Source of the DNA: a candidate division KSB1 bacterium
GTDB taxonomy: Bacteria > Zhuqueibacterota > Zhuqueibacteria > Zhuqueibacterales > Zhuqueibacteraceae
Length of the DNA stretch: 64,000 nt
Reading direction: 5' to 3'
Assembly (NCBI GenBank): GCA_034506255.1
Contig: JAPDPX010000013.1
Span: 1-64,000, forward strand
Shown: positions 44,687 to 53,099 of the stretch, one piece after another
Layout of the letters: each line of letters starts with the position of its first letter
Numbering within the stretch: the stretch's first letter is position 1
Translations under genes and position numbers: made by a program
Notes under the pieces: model-generated
Seen by the model: only the letters and a program-made list of their open reading frames with translations
Told to the model about the DNA's origin: nothing
Databases searched by the model: none

Positions 44687-46660
44687 ATGATGCCATTTGA
44701 AACGGGTATGATTGACCAACTCGCGGCAGCCGGTGCGCGCGAGGAGGGCGCCGTCCCCGCCCCGCCCGCCGTGCGCCGCCTGCTGCTCATTGCTGCCGAC
44801 CCCAACGAGCGCGAGGTGCTGGGTCGCATTGTGCGCAGCCACGGCTATGCCTTTGCCGAGGCCGCCTCGGGAGAGGAGGGCCTGCAGTGCATTCGCACGC
44901 TCCATCCCGATTTGGTGCTGCTCGACTATGACATGCCCGGCATGAACGGCGCGGAAGTGATGCAGGAGCTGACCGGCAACCCCTACTACAAACCGGTGAG
45001 CGACACCCCCGTCATCATGCTGTCGGACAGGAAGATGGCGGAGGTCAACCAGGCACGGCTGTTTCAGATGGGATTGCGCATGTTTCTGGAGAAGCCGTTT
45101 GCCGGCCATGAATTGATGAACGTGATCGCAAACGTTTTCCTGCTGCATGATCAGCGCCAGCGCAGCCGCGAGGTCGAACAGCGCATCAAGCGCACCGAGT
45201 ACAAATACCAGGATCTCATCGAAAACGCCAGCGATCTGATTTTCACCCTCAATGCCCGCGGCGAATTTGTCTTCATCAACCGCCGGATTTCGGCGCTCAC
45301 CGGCCACCTGCGCGAGGCCTGGAAAGACCGGCCGCTGGTGGAAATGGTGATCCCCGAGGATCGCGAGGTGGTGGAAACCAACTTTCGCAACACGCTGAAC
45401 GGCAAGTCGCGCATCTTCGAAATGCGCGTGCGGTCCCAGGCCGGCCGCTTGATTCACCTCTCCACCAACATCAACCCGATGTTCGAGCGCGGCGAGGTGG
45501 TGGGCTGCGTCGGCATCGCGCGCGACGTCACCCAGCGCAAGAAGCTCGAACAGGAGATCACCGAACTCAAGAACTTCAACGAGAGCATCGTGCAGAGCAT
45601 CGGCTCGGGGTTGATCACGCTCGATCTCGACCGCCGCATCACCTCTTTCAATCTTGCCGCGGAGCAGGCGCTGGGCTGGCAGGCAAACGAGGCGATCGGG
45701 CGTTACATGGAGGAGCTTTTCCCCGCGGAGGAGGTGCAGCAGCTCCTGTCCGACCCCGATGCCGGCGAGGGCGGCTCGCCGCTGCTGCATCGTGAAATGG
45801 AGCTGACCCGCAAGGATCGCAAGCGCATCCCCATCGGCTTCACGCTCACCTCGCGGCGCGACAACCGCAACCGCCGGGTGGGCCTCATCATCTCCTTCCG
45901 TGACATTTCCCAGATCAAACAGATGCAGGCCGAGGTGTTGCGCATGGACCGCCTGGCCTCGCTGGGGGTGCTGGCCAGCGGCATCGCGCACGAAATCCGC
46001 AACCCGCTCGCCGGCATCAAAACCGTGGCACAAACGCTGGAGGAGGACCTCGAACCGGGCGACAGCAAGCGCGAATATGTGGCGCGCATCATCCGCCAGG
46101 TCAACCGCATGGACGAGCTGCTGCGCACGCTGTTTTCCTACGCCCGGCCGAAATCGCCGATGCGCCAGCACTGCCGGCTGCAGGACATCGTCAACGAGGT
46201 CAAGGGCCTGATGCAGCAGCGCTTCGAGCGCACCGACATTCGTTTCGAAGAATATTATGCCCAGGATTTGCCGCTGGTGTATGTCGATTTTCATCAAATC
46301 CAGCAGGTGTTTTTGAACCTCTTTCTCAATGCCATCGATGCCATGCCCAATGGCGGCAGTCTGTCGTTGCACTCCCGGCCGCGGCTGACCACCCTGCACC
46401 GCCGCGATGGCCGCGGCAACCAGGCAGCGCCCGGCGGCAAAAACCTGTATGCCGAGGTGGTGGTCAGTGACACCGGCGAAGGCATCGCCCAGGAAAATTT
46501 GTCGGCCATTTTCGATCCTTTTTTCACCACCAAACCGCAGGGCTCGGGTCTGGGATTGTCGATCGTTTATCGCATCATCGAGGAACATCACGGCGACATC
46601 CAGGTGAGCAGCGTTCTCGGCCGGGGCACCACATTCAACCTGTTGCTGCCGGCCGTGTAA
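44687..46660 (+). CDS. Cytoplasmic REC-PAS-PAS histidine kinase (NtrB/AtoS-like)
   Basis: About 657 residues if translation starts at ATG 44687; a longer frame to 44498 exists, and the start is uncertain because no ribosome binding site stands out. Order: receiver-like domain (LLLIAADPNEREVLG, LVLLDYDMPGMNG with the phosphoacceptor aspartate), two PAS domains (LIENASDLIFTLNARGEF; IVQSIGSGLITLDLDRRI), HisKA (LGVLASGIAHEIRNPLAGIKT) and HATPase (NLFLNAIDAMPNGG, GSGLGLSIVYRIIEEH). No membrane helices. The H-box GIAHEIRNPL is the NtrB-type that pairs with sigma-54 activators, and such an activator follows 77 bases downstream. Confidence 0.92.
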   Translation: MMPFETGMIDQLAAAGAREEGAVPAPPAVRRLLLIAADPNEREVLGRIVRSHGYAFAEAASGEEGLQCIRTLHPDLVLLDYDMPGMNGAEVMQELTGNPYYKPVSDTPVIMLSDRKMAEVNQARLFQMGLRMFLEKPFAGHELMNVIANVFLLHDQRQRSREVEQRIKRTEYKYQDLIENASDLIFTLNARGEFVFINRRISALTGHLREAWKDRPLVEMVIPEDREVVETNFRNTLNGKSRIFEMRVRSQAGRLIHLSTNINPMFERGEVVGCVGIARDVTQRKKLEQEITELKNFNESIVQSIGSGLITLDLDRRITSFNLAAEQALGWQANEAIGRYMEELFPAEEVQQLLSDPDAGEGGSPLLHREMELTRKDRKRIPIGFTLTSRRDNRNRRVGLIISFRDISQIKQMQAEVLRMDRLASLGVLASGIAHEIRNPLAGIKTVAQTLEEDLEPGDSKREYVARIIRQVNRMDELLRTLFSYARPKSPMRQHCRLQDIVNEVKGLMQQRFERTDIRFEEYYAQDLPLVYVDFHQIQQVFLNLFLNAIDAMPNGGSLSLHSRPRLTTLHRRDGRGNQAAPGGKNLYAEVVVSDTGEGIAQENLSAIFDPFFTTKPQGSGLGLSIVYRIIEEHHGDIQVSSVLGRGTTFNLLLPAV

Positions 46661-46737
46661 CGGCGGACGGTGCCCCACCCCCGCCCGGCGGCGGGAGCAA
46701 GCCAAGCGTTCGCGTTGATCGAGAGGAGTGAATCGCT

Positions 46738-48129
46738 GTGCTCGAACAAGCCAAAATTCTGATCGTGGAAGACAACACCGATCTCTGCCAAACGCTGGCG
46801 GAAGTGTTCCGCAAGAGCGGGCACAAGGTGTTGACGGCGTTCACCGGTGCCGATGCCAAGCGAATTCTCAAAAGCGAGATCATCGATCTCGCGCTGCTGG
46901 ATTTGCGCCTGCCCGACATGCTCGGCATCAAGGTGCTGGAATTTGCCAAGGAGGTCGATCCCGACATCATGGTGATCATGATGACCGCGCTCGCCAATGA
47001 TCCCAAGCCCGCGGTCGAAGCCATGAAAGTCGGCGCTTTCGACTATCTCACCAAACCTTTCGAACTCGACGAAGTCAAGCTGGTGGTGGCCAAGGCGCTG
47101 GAGACCGTGAGCCTCAAGCGCGAAGTCTCCCGGCTGAAGCAGCAGCAACGCGACAAATTTCCCGGCACCGAGCTGTTCGGCAACAGCCGCGTCATGCAGG
47201 AAATCAAGAACATGATCCGCATCGTGAGCGAGACGCCGCGCACCTCGGTGCTGATTCAGGGTGAAAGCGGCACCGGCAAGGAGCTGGTGGCCAACACCGT
47301 GCACCAGTGGAGCAGCCGTCGCGACAAGCCCTTCGTGCCCATCAACTGCAGCGCGATCCCCGAAAGCCTGCTGGAATCCGAGCTCTTCGGCCATGAGAAG
47401 GGCGCCTTCACTGACGCCAAGACGCTGAAGAAGGGCATCTTCGAGCTGGCTGACACCGGCACCATCTTTCTCGACGAAATTTCCAGCATGCGCCTGGCCC
47501 TGCAGCCCAAGCTGCTGCGGGTGCTGGAAACGCAAACCTTCCGCCGCATCGGCGGCACTGCCGACATCCAGATCGACGTGCGCCTGGTGGCGGCCACCAA
47601 CCGCGATTTGCAGGAAATGGTGCGCGAAGGCTCGTTCCGCGAGGATTTGTATTACCGCCTCAAGGTGATGGTGATTGTGCTGCCGCCCTTGCGCGAGCGC
47701 ACCGAAGACATCATTCCGCTGGCCTCGCTGTTCATCGAGCGCAACAATCATGAGTTCAACAAAAACATCACCGGCATCTCGCCCGAGGCGGAGGAGCTGC
47801 TGCGCCTCTACCAGTGGCCCGGCAACGTGCGCGAGCTGAAGAACGTCATCGAGCGCGCGGTGATCCTCTGCCAGGATTCCGTGCTCAAGCCCGAACATTT
47901 GCCGATGGAGCTGCGCGATGAAAAGAGCCGCAATTCGGTTTTCTTCGCGGCTCCGCTTTCTGCCGCCGGCGGGATGAATCCCCCCCTTTCACTCGAACAG
48001 ATGGAGAAGATTCACATTCAAAATGTGCTGGCGCAAAACAAGGGCAACAAGTCCCGCACTGCCCGTGCCCTCAACATCTCCCGCTCCACCCTGCGCGAGA
48101 AGATGCGACTCTATCAAATCCCGGGATGA
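46738..48129 (+). CDS. NtrC-family sigma-54 response regulator
   Basis: 463 residues from GTG 46738 with a GAGAGGAG site. Receiver (about 5-120; phosphoacceptor in LALLDLRLPD), AAA+ sigma-54 domain (about 138-370; GESGTGKE Walker A, FLDEISSM Walker B), and a C-terminal Fis-type helix-turn-helix (NKSRTARALNISRSTLREKMRLYQI). The sigma-54 contact loop is GAFTDA, not the usual GAFTGA. With the preceding NtrB-like kinase it forms a two-component pair whose targets may include the sigma-54-type promoters found downstream. Confidence 0.93.
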   Translation: MLEQAKILIVEDNTDLCQTLAEVFRKSGHKVLTAFTGADAKRILKSEIIDLALLDLRLPDMLGIKVLEFAKEVDPDIMVIMMTALANDPKPAVEAMKVGAFDYLTKPFELDEVKLVVAKALETVSLKREVSRLKQQQRDKFPGTELFGNSRVMQEIKNMIRIVSETPRTSVLIQGESGTGKELVANTVHQWSSRRDKPFVPINCSAIPESLLESELFGHEKGAFTDAKTLKKGIFELADTGTIFLDEISSMRLALQPKLLRVLETQTFRRIGGTADIQIDVRLVAATNRDLQEMVREGSFREDLYYRLKVMVIVLPPLRERTEDIIPLASLFIERNNHEFNKNITGISPEAEELLRLYQWPGNVRELKNVIERAVILCQDSVLKPEHLPMELRDEKSRNSVFFAAPLSAAGGMNPPLSLEQMEKIHIQNVLAQNKGNKSRTARALNISRSTLREKMRLYQIPG

Positions 48130-48473
48130 GCAGCGTTCGAAAATTGATCACCACATGCTCGTTTTTACGCCGCCCGCGGAGGAGACTGCGCCGCTTTGAC
48201 AAGCAATATGATTTGTTACAAAGATTTCACGACCCTCCCCCGCCGTTTCTGCCTGTTTTTAGATTTGTTAAGCCGGTATATTCCATCCGTGTCCTCTTCC
48301 CACATGCTCCCCATCCCTGATGCTGAATGGCACCTGCTTTGCTCAGTGAATAAAAACTGGCTTTGCTTCACAACGCGCGTTGTAATGTGACAAGTTGTTC
48401 GCTTTGCGCAGGAAGTCATGCCAGCCACCCAATCTCTTCCGAGTTTCACGAATCAGAGAGACGATGCCCAAAC
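48130..48473. other. Intergenic region with sigma-54 promoter
   Basis: About 345 bases, more A+T-rich than the surroundings. It contains the sigma-54-type site at 48328-48343. No gene is supportable. Confidence 0.45.
48328..48343 (+). promoter_or_regulatory. Sigma-54 (-24/-12) promoter
   Basis: TGGCACC-TGCT-TTGCT: the GG (48329-48330) and GC (48341-48342) are separated by exactly ten bases, and 14 of the positions fit YTGGCACG-N4-TTGCW closely. Predicted start near 48354, ahead of the lone receiver gene. Confidence 0.65.
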
Positions 48474-48971
48474 ATGTATTCCGCCGTCCATCGACCGGAG
48501 CCGAAGAGACAAGAGACCGCAACGGTCGCTGACAGCCGTCGCTTCAACATGAACGAAAATCTCAGCAACAAGTGCATCTTGATCGTCGACGATGAAGATG
48601 ATCTGACCTGGAGCATCGCCAAGACGCTGGAGAAGAACGACCGGCATTTCCAGGTCGTTTGCGCGGCCGATGGCAACGCCGCCCTCGCGGTCCTGGCGCA
48701 ACGGCGCGTGGATGTGGTTGTGTCGGACATTCGCATGCCGGGCCGCGACGGTCTGCAACTATTGGAAGACATCCGGCGCGATCATCCCGCCACCAAGGTG
48801 ATCATCATGACCGCGCACGGCTCGCATGATCTCCGCCGGGAGATCGAAGCGCGCGGCACCGCCTTCTATCTCGAAAAGCCCTTCGAAATCCGCTATCTCC
48901 GCCAACTCATCTATGAAGCGCTGGATTTGGCCCCGCCTTTCCGGCACGGTGTGTCTGACGCCAGCGCATGA
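48474..48971 (+). CDS. Stand-alone response regulator receiver
   Basis: About 165 residues from ATG 48474; ATG 48549, giving 140 residues, is an alternative, and neither has a strong ribosome binding site. One receiver domain with the acidic pair DDEDD, phosphoacceptor Asp in VVVSDIRMPGRDG, the T/S in IIMTAHGS and lysine in YLEKPF. No output domain follows, so it may be a phosphorelay intermediate or act through protein binding. It is preceded by a sigma-54-type promoter. Confidence 0.85.
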   Translation: MYSAVHRPEPKRQETATVADSRRFNMNENLSNKCILIVDDEDDLTWSIAKTLEKNDRHFQVVCAADGNAALAVLAQRRVDVVVSDIRMPGRDGLQLLEDIRRDHPATKVIIMTAHGSHDLRREIEARGTAFYLEKPFEIRYLRQLIYEALDLAPPFRHGVSDASA

Positions 48972-49547
48972 CCGCCGGCCGTGATCACACCGATAGCGAT
49001 CCCTTTCCTCACTTTCCACTTTTCCTCCCGCCTGCTGGCCCGTTTCACCTGGCGCTGATTTCAAAGTTTCTGTCAATCGCCTCCTGCGCATGATTGCACG
49101 CAAAAGCGTGAAGAACACATGGAAATCCTGCGCGCTTTGCGGTTTTTTCGTCTACAGATTCGGTTGCGGCTGTGACCGCGCTATGGAAAACGTTCTTGCT
49201 TCAGGCCGGTCGGCCGTTGCATCCAAAGCGCATGCGTTTCACGGCCAGCTGTCACGGGAATGTTTGCCGGCGGGAAAAAAGAGGAACACGACACGTACTG
49301 TGTCGTGCTCCTCGTCGGAGGAAATCGGCTCCCGCCACCAGGGGCATTGACGAAAGCCGACACGAGGTTGAAGGGGAAGGGAATGGGGGTCTGCGCGAAA
49401 AAATCCTGTCGGAAAATTTTTATTTGAAGGTTTGCGAGCGTGGCTGGCGGCGGTAATGCCAGCCGCATTTTGCCGCGGCGGCAGCAATCGTCGATCGCCA
49501 GTCGTGGTGCTGCGTGTCAACCCGGGCACGCAGGCGTGGTGCGGCTC
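48972..49547. other. Gene-free stretch with a strong hairpin
   Basis: About 575 bases between convergent genes. Contains the inverted repeat at 49281-49313. Open frames here are short and unsupported. Confidence 0.45.
49281..49313. terminator. Long inverted repeat between convergent genes
   Basis: Left arm GAGGAACACGACAC and right arm GTGTCGTGCTCCTC pair except for one position, around a very short loop. It may serve as a two-way terminator for the receiver gene and the LysM gene. Confidence 0.5.
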
Positions 49548-50303
49548 TCAGGCGGTGGTGTCCACCGCGGCGTTTTTTCTGAGCATGAGGGACCGGCGAT
49601 CGTTGGGAAAATTTTGCGGATTCTCTCCTGTGCCGGCAGCTTCCTCCACCGGGGTTGGCCGGCGACGGAACAGACCCTCCTGTTCCCTCTGCTCCTGTGC
49701 GGCCTGTCCCTCCTGGCGGCGACGATAGAACACGAATGCCACCAGACCGCCGAGCAACACCAGGCCAAGAATCAACCAAAACCAGGACCGATCACCGGAA
49801 GCCTCCGGCTGCGATTGTGGGATGTCCGGCTCAGGCTGCGACCTCTGCGGTGCCGGCATCGGCGCCGGTTCAGTCACCGGCGTGTGATTCACTTCGGGCG
49901 CCGGAACGGGCATGGAGGTGGCGGTTGCGGTCGATCGCGCTGAGGCGCTGCCTTGCCGGCCCGCCTGCTGCGCCAGGAGCTGTTGTTGTTCGACCAGGGT
50001 GTTGACGCCGGTGATCGTGCGGGCTTTGCGCAGATTTACGATCACACTGGCGGCGGGCAGCAGGATCTGCTCTTCCGGCTCGAGGTGATCGGGATTGGGG
50101 GCGCGATTGACCAGTGCCAGCTCCCGCCAATAACCGGCTTCGCCGTAATGCTCTTTGGCCAGCTTGCTGAGCGATTCACCCTTTTGCACTTTGTGCAAGC
50201 GCGGTGTCTCCAGCCAGCGCCGCCGGCTCAGCAGCACGCTGTCATGCACCAGCACCAGCAGCATAATCAGGCCGCAAAATCCGGCCAGCAGAATTTTCTT
50301 CAT
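49548..50303 (-). CDS. Membrane-anchored LysM protein
   Basis: 251 residues after a strong AGGAGG site. An N-terminal signal-anchor (about 3-22), a LysM domain (about 38-88; HKVQKGESLSKLAKEHYGEAGYWRELALVNR...ILLPA), a long Pro/Ala/Glu/Ser-rich linker, a second membrane helix (about 173-193) and a charged cytoplasmic-like tail. LysM modules bind peptidoglycan, so it probably anchors something at the cell wall. Operon with the small membrane protein 55 bases upstream; the pair follows a sigma-54-type promoter. Confidence 0.85.
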   Translation of the reverse strand: MKKILLAGFCGLIMLLVLVHDSVLLSRRRWLETPRLHKVQKGESLSKLAKEHYGEAGYWRELALVNRAPNPDHLEPEEQILLPAASVIVNLRKARTITGVNTLVEQQQLLAQQAGRQGSASARSTATATSMPVPAPEVNHTPVTEPAPMPAPQRSQPEPDIPQSQPEASGDRSWFWLILGLVLLGGLVAFVFYRRRQEGQAAQEQREQEGLFRRRPTPVEEAAGTGENPQNFPNDRRSLMLRKNAAVDTTA

Positions 50304-50358
50304 CGCAACCTCCTGCCTGTTTGAGATTCGAAGGGGCGTTCACAAACCGCGGTTTGGC

Positions 50359-50622
50359 TCAACCCGGGTGCATGCCCGACACGCGGCGCAACCCGTGAAA
50401 CAGGGCCAGCGTGACCACCGCGGCGAGCAGGCTGATCGCCAGAAGTTTGTTGTACAAGACCGGCGCCAGACTGCTCAGCAACGCCCCGGCAGCCGCACCC
50501 GCCATGCCCAGCGCGTAATTCAAGCGGCGCTGGCGCTCCGGCGCGCGGTCGCACAGGGCAAACAAGTGGCCGATAACCCAGCCGAAGATGCTCGCGAACA
50601 GCAGCGGCAGCAGCAGCAACAT
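50359..50622 (-). CDS. Small membrane protein, hypothetical
   Basis: 87 residues, two or three hydrophobic helices (about 1-22, 35-55, 60-75) around the charged stretch CDRAPERQRRLNY. Its size, hydrophobicity and gly-rich helices recall the GlsB/YeaQ/YmgE group of small stress-related membrane proteins, but no firm family match. Ribosome binding site GAGAGG ten bases upstream. First gene of the unit with the LysM protein and first downstream of the sigma-54-type promoter. Confidence 0.7.
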   Translation of the reverse strand: MLLLLPLLFASIFGWVIGHLFALCDRAPERQRRLNYALGMAGAAAGALLSSLAPVLYNKLLAISLLAAVVTLALFHGLRRVSGMHPG

Positions 50623-50729
50623 AAGGCAACCTCTCCGAAAGTTGATGAGTGTGCGCGTGCAGCAATTTTACTTTGCCTGTTTGATGGCGCATGGGTGTTG
50701 TGCGCCAGCGTGGGCTCGCACATTCTCAA

Positions 50730-50745
50730 AGCAAAATGATTGCCA
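50730..50745 (-). promoter_or_regulatory. Sigma-54 (-24/-12) promoter
   Basis: On the reverse strand TGGCAAT-CATT-TTGCT (50745 to 50730), with GG and GC ten bases apart. Predicted start near 50719, about 95 bases before the small membrane protein gene. Confidence 0.6.
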
Positions 50746-50920
50746 GAGCGGCGCGGGCAGGACAAGGGTTGGTGCCTTGCCGGCAAACGGGCCGCAGAAT
50801 CAGCCGGTTAGCTCATCTCTGGCAGTCCGTGCCGTGATTTTTGTCGGGCGGGAATTGGGAAACGGTGGGTAAAGTTTACCGGACTGGAAGGAGAAAACGG
50901 GCAGTTTTTACCGGCAATGA

Positions 50921-52279
50921 TCACGAGGCCTCATTCTGATATCGCGCCAGCTTGTTGTGCAGGGTCTTCACGCTGATGCCCAAAACTTCGGCGGTTTTGG
51001 TTTTGTTGTTTTGGTGCCGTGCCAGCGTGCGCAGGATCAGCAGGCGTTCGGCCTCTGCCAGGGTGGTGTCGGGCGGAAGAGTGAGCGCCGTGGTGTTTTC
51101 CGCGCTGGCGAGGTGTTTGGGCAGGTCGGTGACGGTGATTTCGCGGCCGGGGCAGAGAATCACCGCGCGTTCGATGACGTTGCGCAGTTCGCGCACGTTG
51201 CCGGGCCAGGAGTAACGCCGCAACAGGTCGAGTGCCTCACGGGAGATGCCCTCGACCTGTTTGGCGTTTTTTTCAGCAAAGCGCGCTATGAAATCATTCA
51301 CCAGCAGCGGCAGATCGCTCAGACGTTCGCGCAAAGGCGGCAGCTCGATTTCCACCACCGCCAGGCGGTAGAACAGATCCTCGCGCAGGACTTTGTCGCG
51401 CACCGCGGCGCGCACATCGCGGTTGGTGGCGGAAATCAGGCGCACGTCGACGCGGATTTCCTCGCGGCCGCCCAGCCGGCGAAAACTGCGTTCTTCCAGG
51501 GCGCGCAGCAGCTTGGCCTGCAGCTCGAAGGGCATCTCGCCGATTTCATCGAAAAACAGGGTGCCGCCATCCGCCAGCTCGAAGCAGCCGGGCTTCTCGC
51601 CGAGCGCACCGGTAAAGGCGCCCTTTTCATGGCCGAACAACTCGTTTTCCAGGATTTCGCCGGGCAGGGCCGAGCAATTCAACGCAACAAAGCGGGCCTG
51701 GCGGCGGTGGCTGCGGCGATGAATGGCACGCGCCACCAGCTCCTTGCCGGTGCCGCTTTCACCGGTGAGCAACACCGTGGCATCGGTGCCGGCCACGGTT
51801 TCGATCAGCCGGTAAACCTCGCGCATGGCCTCGCTCTGCCCGAGCAAATCCTCGTAGCTGGTGAGGGCGCGCAGTTGCCGCGCCAGCGCCCGATTGGAAA
51901 GCTGCAGGCGGTATTTCTCCGCGGCTTTGGCCACCACCTGGCGCAGCCGCCTGCTTTCCACCGGCTTGGTGAGATAATCATAGGCACCCTGGCGCATGGC
52001 CTCGACGGCGGTGTCGATGCTGCCGTGGCCGGTAATCAGAATCAACTGGCTCGCCAGCCGGTTTTTCCGCACGCGCTGCAACACCTGCAGACCGTCGAGA
52101 TCCGGCAGGGTAAGATCGACCAGCGCCACGGCAATGTCTTCCGCCTGCAACAGGTGCCAGGCCTGCCCGCCGCTGGTGGCCGTGAGGATGCGATAGGAAT
52201 CCTGAAGCAGCGTCTCCAACCCGAAGAGCACTTCGGGTTCGTCATCCGCCAGCAGAATTTGATCACGTTCGGAATTCAC
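50921..52279 (-). CDS. NtrC-family sigma-54 response regulator
   Basis: 452 residues from GTG 52279 with GGAG six bases upstream. Receiver (about 6-120; phosphoacceptor in LVDLTLPDLDG), AAA+ domain with intact GAFTGA loop (HEKGAFTGA), Walker A GESGTGKE and Walker B FFDEIGEM, and a C-terminal Fis-type helix-turn-helix (NKTKTAEVLGISVKTLHNKLARY). The start overlaps the stop of the DHp-only mini-gene by four bases, implying translational coupling. A sigma-54-type promoter lies about 310 bases before its start, so autoregulation is plausible. Confidence 0.93.
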   Translation of the reverse strand: MNSERDQILLADDEPEVLFGLETLLQDSYRILTATSGGQAWHLLQAEDIAVALVDLTLPDLDGLQVLQRVRKNRLASQLILITGHGSIDTAVEAMRQGAYDYLTKPVESRRLRQVVAKAAEKYRLQLSNRALARQLRALTSYEDLLGQSEAMREVYRLIETVAGTDATVLLTGESGTGKELVARAIHRRSHRRQARFVALNCSALPGEILENELFGHEKGAFTGALGEKPGCFELADGGTLFFDEIGEMPFELQAKLLRALEERSFRRLGGREEIRVDVRLISATNRDVRAAVRDKVLREDLFYRLAVVEIELPPLRERLSDLPLLVNDFIARFAEKNAKQVEGISREALDLLRRYSWPGNVRELRNVIERAVILCPGREITVTDLPKHLASAENTTALTLPPDTTLAEAERLLILRTLARHQNNKTKTAEVLGISVKTLHNKLARYQNEAS

Positions 52280-52512
52280 AATTGCTCCGTTGCTTGCACC
52301 ACCGCCGCCTGCAGTTTGGACAGCTCGTCCGCCACGATGCGCAGATGCTGCTGCAGCCGTTCGGCCTGGGGGCCGGTGAGTTTGCCGGCGAGCAGCCCGG
52401 CAGCTTCGAGATTGAGTTGGGCGGTGTTCACCCGGTTGCGCAGGTCGTGCGCCAGCTTGCTGAGAATTTTGCGAGCATCCTTTTGTGCGGCCATTTGGGC
52501 GATGCACTCCAT
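52276..52512 (-). CDS. DHp-only mini histidine-phosphotransfer protein
   Basis: 78 residues from ATG 52512 (ATG 52494 is an alternative; neither has a good ribosome binding site). The whole protein is one helical dimerisation/phosphoacceptor hairpin: KILSKLAHDLRNRVNTAQLN with candidate His22, a turn near KLTGPQ, and a second helix LQQHLRIVADELSKL. No ATPase domain follows: the stop overlaps the start of the sigma-54 regulator. It looks like a histidine kinase DHp without its catalytic half, similar in principle to Spo0B-type phosphotransfer. The open frame further upstream crosses a promoter and a repeat and is not coding. Confidence 0.65.
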   Translation of the reverse strand: MECIAQMAAQKDARKILSKLAHDLRNRVNTAQLNLEAAGLLAGKLTGPQAERLQQHLRIVADELSKLQAAVVQATEQL

Positions 52513-52590
52513 AAATAGCGTCTGTCCGACAATCCGAATGAGTCGGGGTTTCCAAAACGCAGGGTGTTGTGAACCCCGGGGATTCTCTTC

Positions 52591-52606
52591 TGCAATGGCC
52601 GAGCCA
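52591..52606 (-). promoter_or_regulatory. Sigma-54 (-24/-12) promoter
   Basis: Reverse strand TGGCTCG-GCCA-TTGCA (52606 to 52591), GG and GC ten bases apart. Predicted start near 52579, about 67 bases before the DHp mini-gene. Confidence 0.65.
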
Positions 52607-52805
52607 GTGCAGGAGCATTTTCTCCAAAGTTCGTGATTTCGGACGGACACGGGAAACGTCCGTTTGCAGACGGCGTCAGAAACGAAAGCGTCTCCTTCGC
52701 CCCCCGTTTGCCGTGGGGGCCGGACGGTTTTCTTGTTTCTGGACGGCTGCGAATCAGTTTGGTATAGTATTAGTCTGGAAAAATTATCACGACCACAAAG
52801 ATTTT

Positions 52806-52857
52806 GTAACGCAGGCATCCTGCCTGCACTGGTTTGCAGACAGGATGTCTGTGTTAC
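52806..52857. repeat. Dispersed palindromic repeat, double-hairpin copy
   Basis: GTAAC, hairpin GCAGGC-ATCCT-GCCTGC (52811-52827), ACTGGTTT, hairpin GCAGAC-AGGAT-GTCTGT (52836-52852), GTTAC: the outer arms also pair. Same two hairpins as at 15735-15775 in the other orientation. Confidence 0.7.
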
Positions 52858-53099
52858 GAGCACAATCTTTGCAAAAAGGCCGGGCTTTCTCCACCGACAA
52901 TGGAACTGCCATGAAGAAAGCTTTTGATTTTCGCGGGAGTCGCCCTTTCGTGGGCGATGAATCCTTTTTGCCGCCGGTTCGTGCGGGTTGGAGTAAAGCC
53001 ACATAACTGTGTCTGAAGCAGGTCTGCATTCACCGGAGCGGCCTCAATCCAGTTCTTCCTGTCAAAGAAAGTCATGCGCCGGCGTGCGCGCGCAGCGGT

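Larger units (their letters stand above)
52513..53099. other. Intergenic region with sigma-54 promoter and repeat
   Basis: About 590 bases between the hybrid kinase gene and the DHp mini-gene. It contains the sigma-54-type site (52591-52606) and a double-hairpin repeat (52806-52857). Confidence 0.5.

Noticed and set aside
49090..49350. Open frame of 86 codons between the receiver and LysM genes.
   Set aside because: It overlaps the strong inverted repeat, has no ribosome binding site and no family signal.
52513..53004. Upstream extension of the DHp mini-gene frame to 53004.
   Set aside because: It runs across the sigma-54-type promoter and the double-hairpin repeat, and reads as low-complexity non-protein sequence.
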